Positions 22,641-34,750 of a DNA stretch of 64,000 bases are shown piece by piece. This DNA comes from Cyanoderma ruficeps (Eukaryota > Chordata > Aves > Passeriformes > Timaliidae), in NCBI GenBank assembly GCA_008694505.1, contig VZDJ01004378.1, positions 7,994,659-8,058,658 of the forward strand. The letters run 5' to 3'. A program made the translations under genes and the position numbers. Position 1 is the first letter of the stretch. Each line of letters starts with the position of its first letter. The notes beneath the pieces are model-generated. The model made no database searches and was not told where the DNA came from. It saw only the letters and a list, made by a program, of their open reading frames with translations.

Positions 22641-25600
22641 CTTATTCACATGTTTCAGGATGTCCTATCAAGGACACTCTGCCACAGGAGGCACTTTGGC
22701 ATTCCTGTTCTACAGGGGGGTAAAACTTTGAAACATTTTCATTTAGTAGCGCATTCAGTGGGGTGAGCAAGTATGTGTGTGATCTATTGATGATATGAGT
22801 TTTGATGGCTGGATACCTTGACAACTTTTGACAGCAATCCACGAATGAGTTATAGCAATGGACTAGAGGCATTATGGAGCAACACAGAATGCTGTGTCCA
22901 GATGTTCAAAGGTATATATGAGGAAAATATTCATTGAGATAAAGAAATTAATTCAATAGGCATTAGGAGATGAATCCAATAAAAAGCTTAGGCTTAGACT
23001 TAAAGCAGGATTGAAGTTAAATCAGTATAAGTCCAAACTAATGATTGCAGACCTTCCTCTATCTGGAGACAACAAATGCTGAAAGAACCAGTCCTTTTCA
23101 TGATGTTTATACATACTTCTCCAAAAAGCACAACGCTGCCTTTACTTCTGGTAGTTCACCTCCTGCAGTGTGACCAGCCCCTGGTCTAAGCGGATCAGAT
23201 CTTCAGCTTCACTGGGATGGAGACATCAGGTATTGCTTTACTTCCCAGTATGGAGGAAGCTCTGAAATAACAGCTAGCATCTTCTGACAGAATCAAGGTC
23301 ATCAGATAGAGGGATATAAAATGAAGAAAGCATCCTGTACCCGTCCTGCTGAAAATGTCACAATGCAGTCAGAAACCAGATTCCTCAAGTGAGATAAATC
23401 AAAGGCACTGGACATATTTCAATCTTCCAGTTAAAACAACCCTGGTAGAAATTTAAATCTTTATATTCAGTTAGTTAAAAGCATCTACAATCTAATTTAC
23501 CACATAGCTCTTTAAAGCAAAATTCATGAACTTCAGAGCAAGGACCAAAGTCCAGATTCCTGACTGTTTAGGTAAAAGTTCTGCACACTAAGTCACAGAA
23601 TTCAAACCCTTGTTTGAATATCTTCAGCTTTACCAAACCTGGGCCTTTCATCCAGCAGAATGTACTTTTACCATTGGAGGAGGAGTATTATGAGGAGGAC
23701 TGTGGTCTCCAGGGTTTGACAGTACCGCCATACATAGATGGGTTCCTACTTTCTCAACTGACTTAAACTGAAAATGGTTCTCTGCACAGAACAATAGATA
23801 CTTTTTTTTCCATTTGAGGCTAGAGACTGATATGATACTCCCATCACAGAGGAGTCTTCTTTTCCCAGAACTTGTCCATTTTTTAGAGAAGTCTTAATCT
23901 GACACAGTCTAAATCCCTAAGCACCTGAGATAGCTAAATAACCTTAAATGTCTTGGACACATGCCTTTTTTTTTAAGCAGAGATGAACAGTTCAGTCACC
24001 ACGGAAGTAGAAAAGCAGGGTTGTGTTTTTTAAGTGAATCTTGGGGATTCTATGCAGTGTGCATTTTAAGGATCCTTTTGCTCCTGCCCATGGAAACATA
24101 GACATCCTTGAACCATAGTAAAATCATACATTTGTGCAGTAGTTGTCTGTATGTAAGCTGCAAAGTGAAAATTTTGTTTCTCATGCATTTCAACCCAAAA
24201 TATTTGGTTCATTGTCAAAAGCTCTGCTTAGCTGATTAAAGAGCAAGAAAAGGGGTTACGGATGATTGATGGGCCCAGGACCATGAGTGGAGGAAAGTCA
24301 ATGAATTGAATCAGTCTCGGGACAATGGCAGAAAAATGTTACACAGCGCTCAGGAGAGTCAATATGACCTAAAAAAAAATTTTAAAAAAAAAAGCAGGGG
24401 ATAAATAGAGAGGATCTATTAATATAGACATTCATTAAAATTCAGTGGGCTTTTAATATGTGTCATAATATATTTTAAACAATTCCCAAGTATCAGCTAA
24501 CATTTAGCTAAATTACTTCGCTCTCTACAGAAGTGTGCTTTAAACAACTGTGTTCCTGTATCCAACAGGTTAAACGTCTGGGTTTTCCATTTTAACATGT
24601 ACAGTCATCCAGAGTTGGAATTTAGGGTAAATATTTGAGTGTTAGAATAAGCATATTTCATCTAGACACAAGTGGAATACTGTTAGCATTTCTCAGATTT
24701 GGATTGGGATTTTATGTTCTATATTTAAAATATTTAATCAGCATATCGTATCTTATGATTGCAAAACAGGACTCTAGACTGATCTGTGAGCACAGGTGCC
24801 CGAACTCTAAAGTATGTATGTGCTTAAAGAAACAAAGCAAGTAATATTATCTCTTTTTTTTGTTTATCATTTGATAAGCTATCTTTTAAAAATCCTCTTA
24901 CTTTTGTTTCTAGTATGGAAGAAACACCTTTATAACGTGGGCAAAATATTGGGTTTTACTTACTTCAGGGAATAAGTGGTATGTTGTGCTCTTGCAATGA
25001 TTCATATTTAGCTTGCCTACAAGGCAGCAGTAACATATTTCTAGTTAATATTTTAATTTCTAGTAGATTCTTCAAGCTATGCAACAGAAAGAAGGTGCAA
25101 TCCTAGATGGCATGGTAATGCTGTGGTCACAGAAGGTTCCACTCTGGTACAATATAGTGATCAAAATAATATAATTGCAAAAAACTTCCTTGCATTATTG
25201 CAAGGTGTATGAGGTATATCTACATTCCATACCATGGGAGGTACATCCCATGGCTATTATCCAAATGGCACAAGTAACAAATAAATTAATTTCCATATTG
25301 TGGCATGTCTAATCTGTTGAATTGGCTTGAATATAAATTCAGGGCAGAAGAGAGAGGAGCAAAAAGAATTTCTGCATTCAGATATCTTGCTAGGAGGTAG
25401 TCAGAACAAGCTACAGCATTAATGACCTAAGTACTTGTTCTTGCTAATTTCTTGCTGGTTCTTATCCATCAGTGACTTTTGGCTCAACAGAGGATAGTCT
25501 CTGAAACAGCCTTTAAAGGCCTAGTTAATATTGGAAATGAAAAAATAAAGAGGACAAAGTATGAACTAGATCCCTTAATGAAGGTTAATATGAAAATGTT

Positions 25601-27442
25601 CTGAGTCACTATACTAAATTTTATATGCCAAGTAGTATATACACCCCTGAATAAAACACCTAAACTTTCTAATCATTGAACATATGAATGAGAATCAAAG
25701 CAGACAATGTGTTAAATATGTAACTGCCAAAATTTTCTAATAAATCCCCTGATGGCAGAGTTAAGTCTTACACCCTGGCCCTGCCAGTGGGATTTATTTA
25801 CTGCTGGGTGGCAGGGACATGCTTTTTTCAGGTCAGGTTCGATATTCTGCAGCCCTTTCATGCACTGAGGCAACTAAATAGCTGCTTTCAGAAACAGGAC
25901 ACTTCACACAAAACAAACCCAGAGTTTTGGGACTGGAGAAAGTTTAACCCCTTGAGTCATAGATTGGAGGGATATTTCTATATAAACTTTGTTCCAGGAG
26001 TAACTCGTGCATTTTATGTGAAATTGTATTTAGGTAAAATAGAAAACCAATAATAAGACCTTTACATCTCCTCAGTGAAGACTACTTCTTCCTTGGACTA
26101 TAGATTTACTTTTCCAGGCCTACATCAGTGGCTCATGAACCAGGACTGGAGAATTGTTCTAGCCATGAACTGTTAATTTCTCTCTTAGACCTACAAAGGT
26201 GCTTAAATCCCAGCACAGTTCCACTTCAGGCAATCATGTCCTTTTGTGACTCCCAGCTGAGCTTTCTAAGACTTGCAGCTCTTCTGAGAGCACTGTCTGC
26301 AAAGGAGACCCTAGAGATATATGGATAATGACAGGACTCAGGATGCTTTTCTGATCTAGGAGGTCTTGATGTTGCTGAGTATTCAGAATTCAGGTAGGTG
26401 TCAGAGGAGATTTTTTGACCAAAACTACACATGCCTGAGTGAGAACAGTACTTGTCAAAAACATAGGGAGTTTGAAGGGAACAGATAATTTCTGCATTCA
26501 GAATAGGCATGAACTAGGTGAGCTATTTAACAAGTGTGATATGTATGATTTGGTGGTACATATGAGATATGTGTGTTCATGTGTGTATTGGTGGCTCTAG
26601 GAAAAGGGAATGAAAAGGTGAGAACTAGATTCCACATAAGAATGGAAAAGAAATAGTAAACAGAATGTCTAATTGGAAAGGTTCTGAACAGCTTTCTCTA
26701 GAGACATGAAAGTTTAATAAGTTCTGAGTAGGTTGGACAGATAACACAAATACCGTATTAGCCATATAAAGTATAAAAATTGAAATACATGCTAACTTCT
26801 TTTTGTAACTTATCAACTGCCACTTAATGGAATTATAGTGGAGAATATCTTGCCCTTGACCTTAATATTCAATGATTCAAGATTAGAGCATCGCTCTAAG
26901 GACTAGAAACAGCCTCCTTCTCAGGATGTTATAACCCTCCAGGGGGGACAGCCTCAGGCTGGAGCCACAAACCTGCCTCATGGCTGTTTATGCAGGTCAG
27001 TCCCCAATGACATGAAGCTAAGTGTGTCAGGAGAAAACAAGAGTATGTGTCAGCCTATGCTTATTAGTGTAGAAATATAAAACTATCTGTAAATAGGTAA
27101 GCTCCCACAATCCTTGGGTTGTCTGGTATAGTTCAGAGCATGTAGGAGCTTCTTTGATTTTCTAGTAGTATACATGGCTGCAGGAGGACATTTAGATTCC
27201 TAAGGACCACAGGGCATGAGCATGTCTGCATATATGTGATGACAGGGAGATCATAGAGCATACGGGCTCATTTAAGCCACTACACAAGCTGTATCTCCTG
27301 TGGAAATTTCTGATCCTCTCTACCAGTGATCTTTCTGGGGCTGCCAGCTCTTGTGCTCCTGGCGTTACCTTCTCCAGTGGAGAAGTGAAGGCAGCTCCAT
27401 ACTGCAAATTTTCCAGTGTCTCTGAAAGGGAAATAAGAACTG

Positions 27443-27478
27443 CAAAAACACAAAACACAAAAACACAAAACACAAAAG
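27443..27478 (+). repeat. Short tandem repeat, 15-bp unit, about 2.4 copies
   Basis: Two exact copies of caaaaacacaaaaca followed by a partial third. It is simple-sequence DNA and explains the odd Phe/Cys/Val-rich minus-strand ORFs across it. Confidence 0.9.
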
Positions 27479-27920
27479 ATACTGTATTAAGTAAGTCCCC
27501 TTTATTAGGTAGGAATCCTTTCTGCTTTTAGGGCAACCACAGACAATTAGGAGTGGCCTAAACTCTTTAAAGACAAAAAACAATGACTGGCCTGGGGAAA
27601 AGTCCCGATTAAGCTCCTCAGAAACTCCTTTTTTATTCATACAAGCTACTTGCCTGTCTGTCTCTCTGTGCTATGAATGAACCAAGATCCATGACTGATA
27701 AAGGACAGGAGTAGGAGGTCTCTTGTGTAGGTTTCATACCTCCTTGAATGGTCTGGGCTGTTGAATGGCTTGGGGCAGTTAGGCACACTAAGTAATGCCT
27801 ATGGGAAATGTCTCAGCAGTCACAAGGGGTCTTGGCTTGTACCCATCTTGATTTCATGTTTTGAGAGACAGAAGTCAGGCTTTTATAAGTGCTTTATAAG
27901 ATTAGGTGTGAAAAAGAAAT

Positions 27921-27953
27921 ACTGCTTGATAAACTACTGGTTTATCAAGCAGT
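27921..27953. other. Perfect 14-bp inverted repeat with 5-nt loop
   Basis: The left arm actgcttgataaac (27921-27934) is the exact reverse complement of the right arm gtttatcaagcagt (27940-27953), with tactg between. Past one T:T mismatch, two further A:T pairs extend the stem. No flanking gene or known transposon end was recognised. It is too short by itself to be called a microRNA precursor. Confidence 0.9.
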
Positions 27954-30900
27954 TTTATACAATTTTGTGATGCAATTTTAGTGCCTAATCCCTCTATATA
28001 GTGCAGCATTTTTGTAGAATTATGGCAGGATTACTCATAAAACTTATAGAATAGAAGAAAGAGTGGAAGAAAAAATAGCTGGAAAAGAGAGGGAGAAAGC
28101 AAGAAAGAAAGCAAGTGGGCATGTGCCTGCACTGTTCCATAGTACACAAGATATTTATAAATGGGAAAATTACACTTTTCTAAGTTCAGGTTGAGTTTGT
28201 GATCACCACATCACCGTTCTTTAAGCCATGCTGCACTCCAGAAGAGGGCACAAACACAGACAAGTATTTTCATTTTCACTCCCTGTATATTAGTAACAAA
28301 AAAAATCAGTATTAGAAAGCCAGTTAATAAAGGCTTTGCTCATGGGGCAGAGGCAATGCCTCTGTTAGCCTGGCAGGTGAGATGGGCAGGCTGCTGTAAA
28401 TGCAGTATTTGGATGGTGTGGCTGGGATGCGCTCACAGTCTGCTTTGCTGGCACTGGGCTCTGTGCATTTCACATACACACACTCACGTGGCCATTAGCA
28501 ACCACTTGAGCTTCCTGTGTCCTTGCCTTCAGTCTTATGCTAGTGTGCATGGTAAACTGCATGTACAGCAATCCACTGTGCTATTCATTACATGATAGAT
28601 AATTTGGTATAAAGGAATGTTTAAATAAGCTGTTATTATCTTGAAATTATCAAACATTGGAAGACATACAGTGTAAGAAACTCAACACTATCAGCTGCAG
28701 TTGTGACCTTTCAGACAAACTGATCTGAACAGACTCACACCTGTAGTTGTATGTCATCCTTTAACGTAGACATATCAAGTGAGAAGCAAACATGGTGTTT
28801 TTTATAAAGTGTGTTGTCTGATACTGCATAAGGCAATAGCATGAGTTGCCATGTACTTTCCTTTTAATTCTGAAAAAGTCAAGAATTTATACATTCAATA
28901 AAAATTGATTATAAATTAGAATAATGACAACTGTAATCTCATTAATTATATTTTTAATAAACCAATGCTGAACTGTGTTTAATTGCGTGGATACAAAGCA
29001 CCATCTTCTGTGATGCGCTAGGCATCACAATTTTCACATTTGTTCTATGAGATATTTAAGCCAGTCATATTGTTGTGGGAAAGTTTCTTCAAAGTCCACA
29101 GGACTTGGACAATGGACAGCTCAGGTGCCCATCAGCTGGAACTGCAACCCAAACCCCTGAATAAGGTTTTTATACACACTATCCAAATCAATGGAAAATG
29201 AGCTGTTTCAGAGTAACATCTCAGAAACCCACTGGATGTGGACTCATCCCACTTTTGAACAGAAAGCTACTCGGAGAATTTAAATAAATTCAGTAATAGG
29301 TAGAAGCTGCAGTCATGTGTACACAGTGTGGTTGGTGTACTAATACTCTGTTGAGTCTCAGCCCTAGAGAGCTTCCTGCTCCAAACTCCAGGTTGAGGAT
29401 GACTGCGCTGCCCCTCCACTCCTTTGCACATCTGCATTTCCTTCTCTGGGGTCACTGAGAGGAAATGACAACAGTATATGCCAGGGCTCCTGACTGGGTT
29501 GACCAGGAGACCATAACTTGGAGCACTCTGTGGACCCTGCCTTACACAGATTATGATTTTGGGTTTACATTACTCAGATCCACTTGGTTCTTGTTTTAGG
29601 CACTTGAGACTTCTATTATATTTAGGTTAGCATTATTTGGCCTCAGTGCATGAGAAGAGACAGTATTTTGAAAGAACATTTAATGGTAGCCTAAATTAAA
29701 TTAGTAACAAAAACTTGCATCTACCTTTCAATACTTATCTTGTTTCTTTCTTGACCTTATTTGCCTCTTGTCTGGCATCACAGCTTAATTAAGACAACTT
29801 CCTTTTCAGATGCCCAGTTGGTGAAAGATGTCTGGGGATACAATTAGAGGAAAGCAAGAAGTTTTATTCACATCCTAACGTAAATTATAATGGTTTAGAG
29901 ATTATAAAATACAGTTGCTGGTCCCTGGATGGAATGAAGTTGGCATACTCAAAACCTATTCCATGATGATTCCCCACATCACAGTCTGCAGCCATAGCAT
30001 CTGCTAAGGGGGATGGGATGGAGGGTGGAGCAGAATGGAGAGAGCCATTTCTGTTGGAATCCTTGCAAGGAGGTACTTTGCAGATGGTACTTTGCAGCTG
30101 AGAAGTTGCATAACACTTGTCGATCAGGGGAGATGGGAGATGTCTTGCTGTTGAGGCAACAACTGTGGCAAAATCACTCTCCTCAGATTATACCCTAACT
30201 GAAATCTTAACACACACCTTTATCCCAAAGTTGCCCACCTCCAAGGTATGACCACTCCATACCGGGCATGCACTCCATGTTCTTTTTGACTGTATCTTTA
30301 AAAGTGAAGCAAGAGAATTTTATACCCATCAGTAAACAAAGTATTTATTAATAAAGTCACTCAAGCTCCACCTAAACATAAAGAAATAGTATAAAAGTAA
30401 GTCGAGAGTAGGGGGAAAAGTTAGGGAAGACTCCATTGCAACTGCTGAGATCAATCAATGGGCTGAAGCTGTCTTCTTCCTCATAGGGATGCCTATTGCA
30501 TCCCTATCTGTGCTGAATAATTTTATTGGAGCTTATCTGTGTATTGCTTTGAATGCATTTTTGCAGTCAGCCACTATCAACAACAATCCTCGTACCTTAT
30601 CCCATCACAATTTTACATTAATAAAGGGTTTTACTCTGTTAGCGTGAGTCTTTCATGAGCACTGACAGCTGCTGGCAGTGGGTTATACTCAAAGAGGAAG
30701 ACGTAGTGAGGGGTCATAAAATGAGAAGACCTGCTGAGGGGTCTCCCTTATGCTGTTGGTGCATTTCCCTAAGTCAGTCAACCCATCCCCTGATCCAGTA
30801 GGACTGCTCAGTGAAGGGTCCTCCTAACAGAATGCTGGCAATCTGGTTGGGCACAAGGGTCTTGCCTTTGCTGACAGACAAATTAAATACTAAGGTTCAA

Positions 30901-32475
30901 ATAAACCTCCCTACACTAAGGGTGCAGGAAATGTCCCCTTTTTGCATGTTACCCGTTCTTTAATATCTATGTCCTTTAAAATGTTCATATTCCACAAGCA
31001 CTCCCTTTCAATTTGACACTATGAAGACTGCATTTGGGGTTTTTTTTTACTTCAGCTTAGTACAAAGACATATTAATGCAAATATATGGCTAATAATTTA
31101 CTTATATACAAATAAAACCATACCATAATACAAATTACCATTACATTAGGGGTAAGCAAGTCATGGTTGAAAGTAGACAGCTGCAAAACAAACTGCTGCT
31201 GGCAGTCAGGCAGATAGAGCTCCGCTATGGTGAGTCTAGAAAGAAGTGACTACAAAAGCAGAGAATTCAAACTCCTGGCCCTGACACACCTATGGAATAG
31301 TTTATCTTCTAAAGATATAGTCCTACAGTTGCTGAGGTTTTCAGAGAGAACCTCTTTAACTGCAACATTTAAAACAGCAATTCCCCTTGCAACACCTCCC
31401 TGCTGTGTTCACAGTAATTTCCCTCATGTCTGGCATCACAGACAAAGTTATTTGTTAATCACACCATCATTGTCCCTCTTGGCATGAAGTCTCCTGCAGC
31501 TGTGCAGAGATGCAGGTGTGTCTAATCAGGGCATTGCAGGCCAGGGGAGGCTTGGTCTGCTCATAACCTGGGCCAGCACGAGGCTGCTCTCCTGGCGGGC
31601 AGAGGTGGGTGAGCACACTGCCAAGTTTGATCTGTGAACCCTTCCCTAAGATGAGCTACTCTGAACTACTGAGATGGGAAAGCAGTCTTTGGTTTGCACA
31701 AAGGATGGCACAATAAGCCCACATCTGTCTGGAGGAAACAAAGAAATAGCTCATACATAAATTAGGTAATGGTGAAGGTGCTGAAGAACTGAAGGTGAAT
31801 GGATAAAGTCAAGCCAAGCAAATTACTCCATAAATCTGAGTCTGAATTACATGAACTTTAGACAAATTCTTCAAATAGATTTATTCACAAAATCCTAAAG
31901 ATTTCATATAAATTTTAAAAAGTGCAAAATTTAAGTTTCATTGCATCATGCCACAAATTCAGTTTCAAGAAATTGATGAAAATTTTGTAATTTTGTAATG
32001 ATGCTTAGATTGACTCACTCAAATTCATAGCGGAAGATCTTTCCAGTAAAAATCTGAGGATTGGACAGCAGTGATTAAAAAAAAAATCTTATTTAAAAAC
32101 CACATGCCTAGGACACAACCCTAACAGGTTTTTGTTACCTGGGAGTGACTGGAAGATCTAACAAATTGCACTGTAGCCGGCTTCCATTAAGTTTGGCTAC
32201 AGTTTTTGCTATATGATACAGTGATAAACCATTTTGTTATACCTTATTAACAGCTTCTCCTTGCTATGATTACTTGTGCTCTATATTATGAAGACTGTAT
32301 ATTTTGGGCTGAATATCTTCCCATATCAAAATGCTTCTGGCTGCAGCTACATATTCATCTCTTGTAAATGAGTGGGAATTTAAAACACTAAATAAAATGA
32401 CAGATACAACAGTGACATTTTCTGAGGTGGCTGCCTTCTGCCTAGGTGCAGCAGAAACCTCCACTGAGCTATGAT

Positions 32476-34750
32476 TTCACACAATCACAGAATAAACTAA
32501 GTTTGAAGGGATCCATGAGGATCATTGAGTCCAACTCTCAGCCCTGCACCGGACATGTCCAAGAGTCACGTGATGTACTTGGGAATATTGTCCAAATGTA
32601 TCTTGAACTCTGACAGGTTTGGTGCTGCCACCACTTCCCTGGGGAATCTGTTGCCCAACCACCCCTTTTCTAATATCCAACCTAAACCTCCTCTGACACA
32701 ACTTCAGGCTAATCCCTCAGGTCCTGTCACTGGTCATCACAGAGTGATCAGTGCCTGCCCTTCCTCTTCCTCTCATGAGGAAGTTGTAACTGCAGTGAGG
32801 TCTCCCCTCAGTATCCTCTCCTCCAGGCTGAACAGACCAAGTGATCTCAGCCACTCCTCAAAAGGCTTCCCCTCAAGGCCCTTCACCATCTTGGCTGCCC
32901 TCCTTTGGACACTCTCCAATAGCTTTATCTCTTTCTTACATTGTGGTGCCCAAAACTGCCCCCAGCCCTCGAGATGAGTGCAGAGCAGAGTAGGACAATC
33001 CTCTCCCTTGCCCGGCTGTGATGCTGTGCCTGATGTACCCCAGGACAGGGTTGGCCCTCCTGGCTGCCAGGGCACTGCTGACTCAAATTCAACTTTCCAT
33101 CAACCAGGACCCCAAGGTCCCTTTCTGCAGTGCTGCTTTCCAGGATCTCATCCCTCAGTCTGTCTGTACATCCAGAGTTGCCCCATCCCAGGTGCAGAAT
33201 CTGCACTTTCTGATGTTGAACTTCATATGGTTGGTGACTGTCCTGTTCTCTGTGTTGTCAGAGTCTTTCTGCTGGGCCTCACTGTCCTCAAAAGAGTCAA
33301 CAGCTTCTCCCAGTTTTTTATTGTCTGCAAACTTGCTCAGTATCACTTCCTGTCCTGCTTCCAAGTCATTTATGAAGATGATGAAGAGCACAGGGCCAAG
33401 CATGGAGCCCTGGGGAGCCCCACTAGTGACAGGTCACCAGTCTGATGTCACCCCATTCACTGTAACCCTTTGTGCCCAACTCATGAGCCAGTTGCTCACC
33501 CATCACGTAAAGTGTTTATCCAGCTGAGTGCAGGACATCTTGTCCAGAAGGATCCTGTGACAGTATCAAAATCTTTACTGAAGTCCAAAGGGATTGCATC
33601 CACTGGCTTCCCTTGGTCAGCTGGGTGGGTTACCTTGTCATAAAAGGAAATCAGGTTTGATAAGCAGGACTTTCCTCTCATGAAGCTGTGCACCCTTTTG
33701 CACCCTGTGACCAATGACTGTATTGTCTTCAGGTGTTCTTCAATACCTCCCAGAATAATCTTCTCCATAACTTTGCCAGGCCCTGAAGTGAGGCTGATAG
33801 GCCTGTAGTCTGGGGATCTCCTTCTTTTCCAAGAAAATAGGGACAATGTTTGTAGGGTTCCACCAGCTGGGACATCTCTGGATTGCCAAGACTGCTCAAA
33901 AATCATGGAGAGAGGTTTTACAATGACATCAGCAGCTCTTTGAGGATTCTTGGACAAATCCCATCATGCCCCATTGATTTATAGGGATCCAGGTGGAGAA
34001 GCAGATCCTGCACTGTTTCAGGGTTGACTGGGAGTTAATCATTCTCACAACCATGGTCCTCCAGCTCAGGGCACTGAGACACACTTGGTCCATCATCCAT
34101 GTTGAAGATTGAGGTGAAGAACATGTTAAACACCTCTGCCTTACCCATGTCCATGTTTGTGAGGTGACCATTCTCACCCTGTAATGCATTGATGTTAATT
34201 TTACACCTGGCCAATTGCCATTACCATATGTGAAAAATTTGTTTTTATTTTCCCCCACAGTTTTGGCAGCTTCGACTCCAGTTGAGCTTTGGCTATATGA
34301 ATTTTCTCCCTGCAGTGGCACCTGTGGTATCTCTGTGTTTGTCCCACGTTACCTGACTTTGCTTCCACTGGGCATACACCTTCCTAATTTGTCTTATTTC
34401 CAAGAGAAGAACCCTGTTCAGCTGAGATGACCCTCTGCCTCACCTGCATGATTTCCAGCATTTGGGAATTGCCTGTTTCTGTGCCCTTAGGAAGTGGTGT
34501 TAAAGTGACCAGCAAAAATGGACTTCAACACCTGCAAAAACATTTTTCCAGGAGACCATACTTACTAATTCCCAGAGCAACCTGAAGTCTGCCCTCCTCA
34601 TGTCCAGAAGATGAAGTTTTTCTTCTTTTCCTTTTGTCAACAGAGTTTTAAAATTCAATCACTTTGTGGTCACTGTGGTCAAGATGACTGTGAATCACTG
34701 CTTTGCTCACGAGATCCATTCTGTTTGCAAGGAGCAGATCAAAGAATTGA
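32476..34750 (-). mobile_element. CR1 LINE, 5'-truncated, minus strand
   Basis: Chicken-repeat-1 family non-LTR retrotransposon, the main LINE of birds. The 3' end is at the left: tcacagaat at 32485-32493 is the reverse complement of the CR1 terminal octamer-type repeat, with a degenerate copy next to it. Moving right come the 3' region, the reverse transcriptase (pieces of about 32773-33957 on the minus strand) and the end of the endonuclease domain near 34640-34740. The rest of the roughly 4.5-kb element is missing, the usual 5' truncation after incomplete reverse transcription. Several frameshifts break the ORF, so it is dead. Confidence 0.95.
32773..34740 (-). pseudogene. CR1 ORF2 remnant (endonuclease end and reverse transcriptase)
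   Basis: Decayed ORF2 of the CR1 element. From the 5' side: the endonuclease end reads DLLLANRMDLV, then LDHSDHKVIEF, with the family's catalytic Ser-Asp-His kept. The N-terminal RT part reads PDYRPISLTS and FMRGKSCLSNLISFYD (within 33496-33957). The next piece has LGPVLFIIFINDLEAG and the active-site region KFADNKK (within 33155-33403), where the second catalytic Asp is Asn (codon at 33320-33322). The C-terminal part has [12 protein letters not shown] and [20 protein letters not shown]. Adjacent pieces lie in different minus-strand frames, and a stop follows the VIEF segment. Confidence 0.93.

Larger units (their letters stand above)
22641..32475. other. Gene desert downstream of PPP1R3A, first part
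   Basis: No supported gene. ORFs are at most about 94 codons and lack recognisable domains. Visible content: a 15-bp tandem repeat at 27443-27478, a perfect 14-bp hairpin at 27921-27953, a short 8-bp hairpin at 29009-29029, an imperfect 14-bp tandem near 30072-30100, an LTR-like stretch at about 30250-30650, and a purine-rich run near 28085-28115. The remainder is AT-rich and unremarkable. Confidence 0.6.

Noticed and set aside
32525..33527. Plus-strand ORFs of 150, 155 and 169 codons
   Set aside because: They are antisense readings of the minus-strand CR1 element, whose real ORF2 signatures lie on the other strand.
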